Shown: piece by piece, positions 6,230-12,435 of the stretch
Layout of the letters: every line of letters begins with the position of its first letter
Position numbering within the stretch: position 1 is the first letter of the stretch
DNA from: CAZLLV01 sp964560325
GTDB lineage: Bacteria > Acidobacteriota > Thermoanaerobaculia > Multivoradales > DATKCC01
Length of the DNA: 13,981 bases
Direction: 5' to 3'
Assembly: GCA_964560325.1 (NCBI GenBank)
Contig: CAZLLV010000069.1
Location: 1 to 13,981 of the forward strand
Position numbers and translations under genes: made by a program
Notes under the pieces: model-generated
The model's input: the letters and a program-made list of their open reading frames with translations, nothing else
What the model was told of the DNA's origin: nothing
Database searches by the model: none

Positions 6230-8370
6230 TTGACGATCCGGCCCTCGGGGCGGTCGTGGTCGCGGCCGGCCGCGCGCAGGGCCCTCGGGTAGTTGTAGAA
6301 CGCACCGCCCCGCAAGACCCGCGACGTGCCTGAGGACGGCCCGGTCGGGTCCTCCTTGTCTTCCGGTGGGTACGGGCCGAGCCAGTCGCCACACCACTCC
6401 CAGACGTTCCCGGCCAGGTCGTGAACCCCCTCGGGCGTGGCCCCGTCGGGGTAGGAACCCACGGGCGTGGTGTCGCCGACGTTCCCGCCGAAGTTCGCCC
6501 GCCGCTCGCTGGGCTCCGGATCGCCCCACGGGTACTTTCGACCTTCCTCGCCCCGCGCGGCGTACTCCCACTCCGCCTCGGTGGGCAACCGAACGAGCTG
6601 CTTCTCTTCGTCTTTCGAGACCCGCCTCGACAGCCACTCGCAGAACGCCGCCGCATCGGCCCAGGAGACGTTGACCACCGGGTGCTCGTCCTTCCCCTCG
6701 GGAATCCGCCCTCCCTCCCAGTGTTTCGGCGGCTCTTTCCCCGTTTCCTGTACGAAGGCGGCGTACTCGGCATTGGTCACCGGGTGCCGTGCCAGCCGGA
6801 AGGGGCTCACGGTGACGCGGCGGACCGGTGATTCGTCCGGATTTGCCTCCGGGTCGTAGGCAGGTTCTCCCTCCTTCCCCATCTGGGCGCCCATCCAGAA
6901 GCTGCCCCCGGCGATCTCGACCCAGGCTCCGGAGGTGAGGTCGAAGAGGTCTCGCTTCCCGCGACCGGTCCTCACCTTGGGGACCTCCACCGCCGGCGGC
7001 GTGGCGAAGTAGACCAGGAGGTGGCGCTGACGGTCCGTGAGCTGCCGAAGCACCTTGAGGTGCCGCTCCGGCAGTCCGCTCGCCCGGATGCGCGCCCACT
7101 CCGCTGGAGCTTCCGTCTCCCCGGCCTCGCCCTCCGCCGGCTCCTCCTGCTCCAGCGTCTCGGTCTCCCGCAGGAACTTCGCCAGGTTCTGGGGCAGCGC
7201 CCGAACCTCCCGCCAGCGGTCGCCGGGGAGGATCTCGGAGAGGAGGTGCCAGGCCACCACCGCCGGCTCGGGGAGCTCCTCCTCCCCGGTCCCCAGCTTG
7301 CCCGTGTTCCGGAGCACCGCAAGGGTCACCGAGAGGTCGTTGAGGAAGCGCTTCACGTGGCGGGGGTGCCGGGTCTCCAGCGCACGGGCCAGGACCCGCA
7401 CGTCCTCGCTCGCCCCTTCTCCGTCGCCTCCGAGGACCGCCTCCAGGTTCGTTCCGCGGAGGAGCCCGGTCACATACCCCTCGGTCCCGTGAGGGCTCAC
7501 CTCCGGGAGGTCGAAGGCCACCTGGACCACCTTCTCGAGGAACTGGTCGCCGTGGCCCTGGACCGTCTCGGGCAGCACGGCCACCAGCCGCTCCCAGTCG
7601 GTGCCCAGGAAGAAGCAGACGCCGGGGAGGTCCAGGAAGAGGTTGATGGCCTCGATCACCTCCACCACCCGCTCCCGGCGGCAGCGGTCCAGGTCGTCGA
7701 GGAAGACTGCCAGGACCTGGCGGCGCTGGGTGTCCGGGTTCCAGAGCTGCTCCTCGGTGAGGCCGCCGGTGTCCCGGAAGGCGGGCTGGGTTTCGAAGAG
7801 GAGGCGGGAGACCTCGTTGAAGAGGTCCCGGAACGTGTCGTGGAAGGCGCGCTTCTCGTGGACCGGGGCGTAGCGGTTGCGCGTCTTGCCTTCGAGGATC
7901 AAGTCCCGCAGGGGTGCCGGGGCGGCGAGGCCGAAGAGGGCTTGGAGGGTGGCACTCTTGTACGAGGCCACCAAGTGCTTGAGCTGGTCGAGCTTTCCGC
8001 CCTTCTTGAGCCGGTCGATGGCGGCGCCCAGGAGACCGGCGAGGACCGTGTCGTCATCCGGGTACTTCCAGGCATTGAACCAGAGGGCGTGGACCTCCCG
8101 GACGCCCTCGGGCGGCGGTGGCTCGACCTGGGCCGGGTTCTCCAGCATCCACTGCGCCCGGCGCAGCAGCGTCGTCTTACCCCGCCCCCAGCCGCCCCGC
8201 ACCACCACCGTGAACGGCGTTCCGTTGTCCGGGTTCCAGGCCAGCTCCGCCAGGGTCCGGGCGAACCCCTCGAACTCGAACTCCAGCCGCCGGTCCATCA
8301 GCGGGTGGTCCGGGAACACCCGCGCCAGGCGGGTGGCGTCGGGAACCTCGACTGTTCGCTTCTTGGTCAT
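6187..8370 (-). CDS. KAP-family P-loop NTPase fused to C-terminal FGE-sulfatase (C-type-lectin-like) domain
   Basis: The product is 727 residues. A KAP-type NTPase occupies about 1-450: Walker A RGGWGRGKTTLL (58-69, Lys65), the KAP motif ALWFNAWKYPDDD (95-107), and Walker B VLAVFLDDLDRC (219-230). A Glu/Ala-rich linker (about 405-430) leads to an FGE-sulfatase/SUMF1 fold at 481-727. This fold shows GGSFWMGAQ, DESPVRRVTVSPFRLARHPV, RLPTEAEWEYAARG, YPWGD, GVHDLAGNVWEWC and a terminal LRGG ... IGFRV. The cysteine pair of true formylglycine-generating enzymes is absent (RGGAFYNYPRALRAAGR), so a binding rather than enzymatic role is likely. Residues about 690-714 are unusually rich in NNC codons at places where family members carry Asn, as in DGR variable regions. 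ATG 8370 has GGAG five bases upstream. It follows TIR-NACHT-FGE on the same strand. Probable role, inferred: an NLR-like sensor. Confidence 0.88.
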   Translation of the reverse strand: MTKKRTVEVPDATRLARVFPDHPLMDRRLEFEFEGFARTLAELAWNPDNGTPFTVVVRGGWGRGKTTLLRRAQWMLENPAQVEPPPPEGVREVHALWFNAWKYPDDDTVLAGLLGAAIDRLKKGGKLDQLKHLVASYKSATLQALFGLAAPAPLRDLILEGKTRNRYAPVHEKRAFHDTFRDLFNEVSRLLFETQPAFRDTGGLTEEQLWNPDTQRRQVLAVFLDDLDRCRRERVVEVIEAINLFLDLPGVCFFLGTDWERLVAVLPETVQGHGDQFLEKVVQVAFDLPEVSPHGTEGYVTGLLRGTNLEAVLGGDGEGASEDVRVLARALETRHPRHVKRFLNDLSVTLAVLRNTGKLGTGEEELPEPAVVAWHLLSEILPGDRWREVRALPQNLAKFLRETETLEQEEPAEGEAGETEAPAEWARIRASGLPERHLKVLRQLTDRQRHLLVYFATPPAVEVPKVRTGRGKRDLFDLTSGAWVEIAGGSFWMGAQMGKEGEPAYDPEANPDESPVRRVTVSPFRLARHPVTNAEYAAFVQETGKEPPKHWEGGRIPEGKDEHPVVNVSWADAAAFCEWLSRRVSKDEEKQLVRLPTEAEWEYAARGEEGRKYPWGDPEPSERRANFGGNVGDTTPVGSYPDGATPEGVHDLAGNVWEWCGDWLGPYPPEDKEDPTGPSSGTSRVLRGGAFYNYPRALRAAGRDHDRPEGRIVNIGFRVCRGWSRGL

Positions 8371-8412
8371 GGCAGCTCCGAATAAGGGCCTTCCACCTCA
8401 GTACCCGACCTC

Positions 8413-8433
8413 GGCCCGCGCACGGTGCGGGCC
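8413..8433. repeat. Second GC-rich hairpin, after the orphan FGE tail
   Basis: GGCCCGC (8413-8419) and GCGGGCC (8427-8433) form seven perfect pairs. A G/T position and a further C-G pair then close on the ACG loop. It is the counterpart of the hairpin at 6155-6173 and sits at the same distance from the stop codon of the orphan tail. Confidence 0.7.
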
Positions 8434-8488
8434 AAAGGGCAGAGATCACAGTCCTCGCGACCACCCACGGCACACTCGAAAGCCGATG
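8414..8488 (-). repeat. Conserved FGE-tail repeat, copy 2
   Basis: This is the partner of 6155-6229, with 71 of 75 positions identical. It lies between the two NTPase genes and is not part of either coding sequence. Confidence 0.9.
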
Positions 8489-8535
8489 ATGACCAAGCGG
8501 TCCCCGGAGTGAGCGTGGCAGACGCAGGCTAGGCG
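8446..8535 (-). pseudogene. Orphan C-terminal FGE fragment (possible variable-region remnant)
   Basis: On the minus strand this encodes 29 residues ending in VIIGFRVCRGWSRGL and TGA. It aligns without gaps to the end of the KAP-FGE protein: RLACVCHAHSGDRLV against RAAGRDHDRPEGRIV. It has no start, and a stop codon lies upstream in this frame near 8573. The frame differs from that of the preceding FGE gene, whose stop codon (8529-8531) falls inside it. It is therefore the tail of another, otherwise deleted FGE gene, or a displaced variable region. The remaining spacer to the KAP-FGE start (8371-8412) contains that gene's ribosome site. Confidence 0.75.
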
Positions 8536-9611
8536 CCGGGCCGTCCCTCCCACGCCACACGAAGACCCACGATTTCATGCCGCGAGTCTGGACTAGGTCG
8601 AATCAGGAAGCTCGGCCGCAGTGGCACGAAGGAATTAGCGCAACACCCACCGCGCGCGATCTCCGTCCGGTCCCAGAGGATCCATAGACTCTCTGGACTT
8701 TCAAGCTCCCCAGGATCATCGCCATGTGTGCACCACTCGTAGACATTGCCGCAGAGATCTTCAACTCCTTCCGGAGATCTGCCCAGGGGGTAAACCCCAA
8801 CTGGCGTGGGGCAACCTATATTCATTCCGAAATTCGCTCGCCGGTAGTCCGGCTCGTCGTCCCCCCACGGATACCGTCTCCCCCCCTCCCCTCGCGCCGC
8901 GAACTCCCACTCGGCCTCGGTGGGCAGGCGTCCCCCTACCCAACGGCAATAGGCGTCCGCCTCGTACCAGGAGACCTCGGTGATGGGCCGGTTCGGGTGG
9001 CGGAGCTGCTCGCTCCAGGAGCCCGGCCCCGTGTAACCCCCCCGCTCCCGCCACGCCCAGCCGGGCCGTTGCCAACACCGCGGGTCGAGATACCCTTCGT
9101 TTCCGGCCTCGACGAAGCGCCGGAACTCCTGGACCGTCACCGGGAAGCGACCGAGGACGAAGGGGCTCACGGTGACGAGGCGAACCGGCGCCTCGTTCTC
9201 GAAAGCGGCGGGATCGTAGCCCGGCGACTGGCGGTCTTTCTTTTGGGCGCCCATCCAAAAGGTGCCCCCGGCGATCGGTAATCGGTTGGCCTCCGCATCC
9301 GCCAGCCGCGGGTCCCCTGCCTGCCCGAGGGACTCCCCCACCTCCACCCGCACCGCTTCCTCCACCACCTCCTCGCCCGCTGCCGGCGGCGCGAAGATGG
9401 CCAGGGTCTCCTCCAGTGCCTCGAGATACCCCGTACCTAATGACGGGTCGCCGCCGTAGGGCTTGACGTCCACCAGGATGCGCCCCACGAGGCCCACGGC
9501 GCGGGCGCGGCTCACCCGGTCCGTGCCGGTGGCGAGGATCTTCTGGATGAGGCGGGTCGCGGACCGCAGGCCTCCAAGACGCCGGAGGCAACCGCCGAGG
9601 AGAAGTACCAC
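8529..9611 (-). CDS. FGE-sulfatase domain part of a frameshifted TIR-NACHT-FGE gene
   Basis: The open frame gives 360 residues. Residues 1-105 (VLLLGGCLRRLGGLRSATRL, GLVGRILVDVKPYGGDP) read as the C-terminal helical repeats of the NACHT protein encoded just upstream in another frame. Residues about 111-360 are an FGE-sulfatase fold: PIAGGTFWMGAQKK, EAPVRLVTVSPFVLGRFPVT, TEVSWYEADAYCRW, GRLPTEAEWEFAARGEGGRRYPWGD, EGVEDLCGNVYEWC and a terminal RGG ... IVGLRV. The only start in this frame is an internal GTG at 9611 with no ribosome site, and an in-frame stop lies at 9630-9632. The natural gene is therefore one TIR-NACHT-FGE reading frame, 8529-11485, interrupted near 9614. Codons from about 8840 to the end (AAT, ATA, GAA, AGT, ATT, CAT) are much more A/T-ending than the rest. 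Confidence 0.85.
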   Translation of the reverse strand: MVLLLGGCLRRLGGLRSATRLIQKILATGTDRVSRARAVGLVGRILVDVKPYGGDPSLGTGYLEALEETLAIFAPPAAGEEVVEEAVRVEVGESLGQAGDPRLADAEANRLPIAGGTFWMGAQKKDRQSPGYDPAAFENEAPVRLVTVSPFVLGRFPVTVQEFRRFVEAGNEGYLDPRCWQRPGWAWRERGGYTGPGSWSEQLRHPNRPITEVSWYEADAYCRWVGGRLPTEAEWEFAARGEGGRRYPWGDDEPDYRRANFGMNIGCPTPVGVYPLGRSPEGVEDLCGNVYEWCTHGDDPGELESPESLWILWDRTEIARGGCCANSFVPLRPSFLIRPSPDSRHEIVGLRVAWEGRPGA

Positions 9612-11485
9612 CTCGCTGCCCAGCGATCGTCATAGAGTCGGCCAGCCTCGGACAGCACCTCCCAGTAGTCTCCGCCGGAGGCGAGCTCGAGGGCGGCTAG
9701 GTACTCCTGGAAGGAGAGGTGCCAGAACTCCACCTCACCCTCGGTCCGGCTCACCAGCAGACCGCTCTGGAGCGACTCCTCGTCGAGGAACGCACGGGCC
9801 TCGGCCTCCGAGGTCTGGAGGAGCGGTGCGACAGCCCGGCCGGCTTCGAGCAGGCCGAGGGAGCGCTGGACGCCCTCCTCGTCCATGAACATCGCCAGCG
9901 CCAGCGCCTGGAGGGCTTCGCGGCGTTGGGGGGCGGGGAATGCGGAACGGTCCTTCCGGGACTCCAGGAGGTACTTGACCGCCTCTTCGTAGAGCTCGTT
10001 GCGGCGCTCCGGGAGCTTCTTCTGGCTCCAGTGAACGACCGCGAGCATGGTGAGCATCAGGGGGCTCTCGGTCATCGGGCCGACGTTTTCGTGGCAGCGG
10101 ATCGCCTCCAGGAGCTCCTGCTCATAGCGCTCGGCGCTATCCCGGGCGTGCTCGTCGGTCTCGCGCTGGCGGACCTGGTATAGGGCGCGGCTCCAGCCCC
10201 GGACGAAGGCGGCGACCTGGTCCTCCTCGAAAGGTGCGAGGGGGAAGGCGGGGAGGCCGCCGAGCCGAGCGAGACCTCGGTAGGCGCGGGTGCGGCAGGT
10301 GATGAGGTGGTGGTTGGGCGGTTCGGTGGGTGTGGTGGCCACCAGCTCGTCGACGATGGCCGCCACCCGGGTGCGCAGAGCGCCGGGCACCTCGTCCAAC
10401 CCGTCGAGGAGGAGGAAGCAGCCACCGGTGGCGACGCGTCCGCGGAGGTAGCCGCCCGGGAGGCCGAGGTTGCGGCCGTTGGAGTCGAAGTCGAGGTAGC
10501 GGAAGAGGTGCTCGGGGGCGTCGCTCGGGCAGGAGTCGTCGGGCTGTTTCGCCAGGAACTCGGCGAACTCGCTCAGGCGGAGGAGGATCGGGAACGGGAT
10601 CTCGCTGGCGGTTTCGACCTCTAGGCCGAGCTCGCGGGCGGCGAGCGTCGGGTCGTTCGCCAGTAGCGAGCGGGCGAGCACCTGGGCGGCGAAGCGGAGG
10701 AAGGTGGTCTTGCCGGACCCGGGGTCGCCGATCAGGACGGCGTGAGGGGATCGGCCGAGGATCTCGGGGAGCTCCTGGTGGCGCTCCGGCTGAAGGCCCC
10801 GTTCCTTCGTCGGTTGTCGGCCGCGGTCCTCCGGCCCTGCGCCGGCCACCCGTAGCCGGGTGTACACGCGGTCGAGCGGGAGCTGCTCGGCCACCTGGGC
10901 ACCCATGCCGCGGATCTCGACGAAGGAGTTTCGGCTTTCGAGCGCCTGGAGGTACCGGGTGGGATCGGGCGGGGGAGGGCTTCCCCCGGCGGATGCCGCC
11001 GTGGAGCCCGTTCCTGCCATGTTCTTCACCAGGGTTCGGAGTCCCTTGGCGACGTCCTCCCAGGCTTCGTCTTCGCTACCCCAGGCGGAGTGTGTGACGG
11101 CGCGACCGTCCTTCGGTACCGCCTGGAGCTTGCCGAAGGGGGCCGCGTGCCAGTCACACGGGCGGATGATGACCGGCACGACCCTGGCCTCCTTGCGCTC
11201 CTCTCGTTCGAGCGCCCGCTTCATCTCTCGGCCCCAGATGAAGTCCGACGCGATGAAGTCGGGGCTCACCAGGAAGAGGATCAGGTCGGCGCGCTCCAGC
11301 TCCTGCTCGATTCCCTCCTCCCAGCGATCGCCGGGGAGGAGCTTGCGGTCGCTCCAGGTGTCGATCAGGCCCTGGCGCTCCAGGAGCTTGAGGGCCTTCG
11401 CGAGGCGGAGCCGGTGCTCGTCGTCGGCGTGGGAGTAGCTGAAGAAGACGCGCATGGGAGGACGTTGTGGGCGGTCGTCGGTCAT
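9512..11485 (-). CDS. TIR-NACHT NTPase (NLR-like), reading frame broken before its FGE domain
   Basis: The frame gives 657 residues. The TIR domain spans 11-155: MRVFFSYSHADDEHRLRLAK, LILFLVSPDFIASDF, and the likely NADase Glu87 in GREMKRALE. NACHT follows at about 240-600, with Walker A LIGDPGSGKTTFLRF (251-265), Walker B FLLLDGLDEVP (357-367), sensor LITCRTRAY (394-402), TESPLMLTM (472-480) and FWHLSFQEYLAALE (587-600). Up to DDRW (619-622) the sequence is family-like; the following 35 residues (AARWYFSSAVASG ... PPARTG) are out-of-frame sequence. ATG 11485 has GGGAG about 6 bases upstream and the TIR begins 11 residues later. Bacterial TIR-STAND proteins typically act as defence sensors that consume NAD when triggered; that role is inferred here. 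The gene starts about 100 bp from the DnaA-box and iteron region. Confidence 0.88.
   Translation of the reverse strand: MTDDRPQRPPMRVFFSYSHADDEHRLRLAKALKLLERQGLIDTWSDRKLLPGDRWEEGIEQELERADLILFLVSPDFIASDFIWGREMKRALEREERKEARVVPVIIRPCDWHAAPFGKLQAVPKDGRAVTHSAWGSEDEAWEDVAKGLRTLVKNMAGTGSTAASAGGSPPPPDPTRYLQALESRNSFVEIRGMGAQVAEQLPLDRVYTRLRVAGAGPEDRGRQPTKERGLQPERHQELPEILGRSPHAVLIGDPGSGKTTFLRFAAQVLARSLLANDPTLAARELGLEVETASEIPFPILLRLSEFAEFLAKQPDDSCPSDAPEHLFRYLDFDSNGRNLGLPGGYLRGRVATGGCFLLLDGLDEVPGALRTRVAAIVDELVATTPTEPPNHHLITCRTRAYRGLARLGGLPAFPLAPFEEDQVAAFVRGWSRALYQVRQRETDEHARDSAERYEQELLEAIRCHENVGPMTESPLMLTMLAVVHWSQKKLPERRNELYEEAVKYLLESRKDRSAFPAPQRREALQALALAMFMDEEGVQRSLGLLEAGRAVAPLLQTSEAEARAFLDEESLQSGLLVSRTEGEVEFWHLSFQEYLAALELASGGDYWEVLSEAGRLYDDRWAARWYFSSAVASGVLEACGPRPASSRRSSPPARTG
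9600..9629 (-). other. Frameshift site inside TIR-NACHT-FGE
   Basis: The upstream frame reads YDDRWAA and then turns to nonsense. The downstream frame reads EVVLLLGGCLRRLGG from 9614. Joining them requires a -1 shift (one added base or two removed) between 9629 and about 9612. No X XXY YYZ slippery heptamer is visible (bases around it read CGCTGGGCAGCGAGG), so a mutation or a sequencing error is more likely than programmed frameshifting. Confidence 0.8.
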
Positions 11486-11585
11486 CAGGTCTCCCGGCTC
11501 TTCTCGGTTACTCCTTCGAGTGGCAGGAGCCCCTCGGCTCGTTTCGCCCTCGAATGCTTCGCGGTTCAGCAGGTGCCGGCCGGAT

Positions 11586-11609
11586 GTTTCCACAGCTTCC
11601 TGTGGATCG
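11586..11609. promoter_or_regulatory. Two facing DnaA-like boxes
   Basis: GTTTCCACA (11586-11594) matches TTNTCCACA at all but the first base. The facing CGATCCACA (complement of 11601-11609) matches 7 of 9 bases of TTATCCACA. Together they form the inverted repeat TCCACAG-CTTC-CTGTGGA (11589-11606). They lie just before the iteron array, the usual composition of an iteron-type plasmid origin. Confidence 0.5.
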
Positions 11610-11620
11610 GCCAATCCATC

Positions 11621-11704
11621 CACGAATAGGTCCCTGCGCGTTCACGAATACCTCCCTGCACCCGGTGCGCATAGGTACCAGCGCCCTCACGAATAACTCC
11701 CTGC
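11621..11704 (+). repeat. Iteron array, main block (four units, 22-23 bp phasing)
   Basis: CACGAATAGGTCCCTGC (11621), CACGAATACCTCCCTGC (11643) and CACGAATAACTCCCTGC (11688) share CACGAATANNTCCCTGC. A weaker fourth unit, TGCGCATAGGTACCAGC (11666), matches 11 of 17 and fills the gap. Start spacings are 22, 23 and 22 bp, about two helical turns each. This is the hallmark of initiator-binding iterons in plasmid origins. Which initiator binds them, the RepA here or another, is not shown. Confidence 0.75.
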
Positions 11705-11751
11705 AGCGGGTGGCCGGCGGGCCTTGCGGGGCGGGCGTTTGCGGCGGCCCC

Positions 11752-11792
11752 CTGTAGTTCTTCCTTGTAGAGGGTCCTGTACCTCCCTGTAG
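11752..11792 (+). repeat. Degenerate iteron-like block
   Basis: TCCTTGTAG (11762) and TCCCTGTAG (11784) repeat the iteron 3' half TCCCTGC with 22-bp spacing. TACCTCCCTG at 11780-11789 is identical to bases 11649-11658 in the main block. CTGTA also occurs at 11752 and 11777. This looks like a diverged extension of the array. Confidence 0.5.
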
Positions 11793-11983
11793 TCGGGAGC
11801 CGGCGGCTGCGGATTTCTCCGGTTCGGTCCGGTTCGTGGGAGTTGCGGGGTGGGGATTCGGTGCTCGCCCGGGCGGTGGGTAGGCTCGGTGGGCCGGTTG
11901 GCGGTGGCCGCTCCCGCGCTCCCTGCGGGGCGCTGTCGCTCCCCGGTGGCGGTCGCCCTGATTGGTTCGGGGGCGGTCAGCAA
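11793..11983. other. Non-coding stretch between iterons and oriT candidate
   Basis: No gene is supported here; reading frames are overlapping GC-rich shadows. A CCGGTTCG direct repeat (11819-11826, 11829-11836) and several short G/C inverted repeats are present. It could hold part of the origin or the mob promoter. Confidence 0.35.
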
Positions 11984-12050
11984 GCAGGTGGATGTGACAC
12001 GCCTGCGGCGCGCCCCATCCCGCTTGCGTTTTCGCCTTCGGCTCAAAACG
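11984..12050 (+). other. oriT: Candidate origin of transfer upstream of mobC
   Basis: GCAGGTG (11984-11990) and CGCCTGC (12000-12006) form a 7-bp inverted repeat with one wobble pair and a 9-base loop. Ten bases later comes CATCCCGC (12016-12023), which resembles the ATCCTG-C nick region of MOBP-type plasmids. A second hairpin, CGTTTT-C-GCC-TTC-GGC-TC-AAAACG (12027-12050), lies between it and mobC. Inverted repeat, then nick-like site, then mob genes is the usual layout. The exact nick cannot be placed from sequence. Confidence 0.45.
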
Positions 12051-12081
12051 AGCCCCCCTTCCCACCCCCCCCCCGGTGCCC

Positions 12082-12435
12082 ATGCCCTCCGACTCCTCCC
12101 GCTCTCGTTCTTCCCGGCGGCGGCGCCGGGTCCACTTCCAGAGTCTCCGGCTGACCGCCGGGGAGCGTGCCGTGGTGCGGGCTCGGGCTCGGGCCGCGGG
12201 GTTGACGGTGTCGGCGTTTCTGCGGCGGGCGGCGCTGGGAAAGCGGGTGCGAGCCCGGCCGGGGCAGGTGCGGCGGGACGCGGTGTACCAGCTGTCGAAG
12301 ATCGGCAACAACCTCAACCAGCTCGCCCGGGCCGCCAACACCGCCGGGCAGGTGCGGGCGGCGGAGCGGCTGGAGGCGGCGCTCGAGGAGCTGCGGGAGG
12401 TGCTGGAGCGGCTGGTGGAGTCGGTGGAGCGGTGA
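12082..12435 (+). CDS. mobC: MobC-like relaxosome accessory protein
   Basis: The product is 117 residues. After a basic, Ser/Arg-rich N-terminus, SLRLTAGERAVVRARARAAG and LTVSAFLRRAALGKRV form a ribbon-helix-helix-like DNA-binding part. YQLSKIGNNLNQLARAANTA is the diagnostic C-terminal motif of the MobC family. MobC binds oriT and helps open the strand at the nick for the relaxase. It is coupled to the relaxase gene: its TGA (12433-12435) overlaps the GTG at 12432. The start is uncertain, ATG 12082 or GTG 12076. Just upstream is a ten-C run (12065-12074) and no Shine-Dalgarno sequence. Confidence 0.88.
   Translation: MPSDSSRSRSSRRRRRVHFQSLRLTAGERAVVRARARAAGLTVSAFLRRAALGKRVRARPGQVRRDAVYQLSKIGNNLNQLARAANTAGQVRAAERLEAALEELREVLERLVESVER

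Noticed and set aside
7021..8385. Plus-strand reading frame of 454 codons opposite the KAP-FGE gene
   Set aside because: It mirrors the KAP coding sequence and has no motifs of its own; the opposite strand carries clear Walker motifs.
8414..8535. Orphan tail as the DGR template repeat
   Set aside because: A template should be rich in adenines (AAC codons) on the coding strand. This copy reads TGC GTC TGC CAC instead, so it looks like a variable copy or remnant, not a template.
9600..9640. Programmed -1 frameshift producing TIR-NACHT-FGE
   Set aside because: No slippery heptamer or obvious downstream pseudoknot was seen; mutation or sequencing error is simpler.
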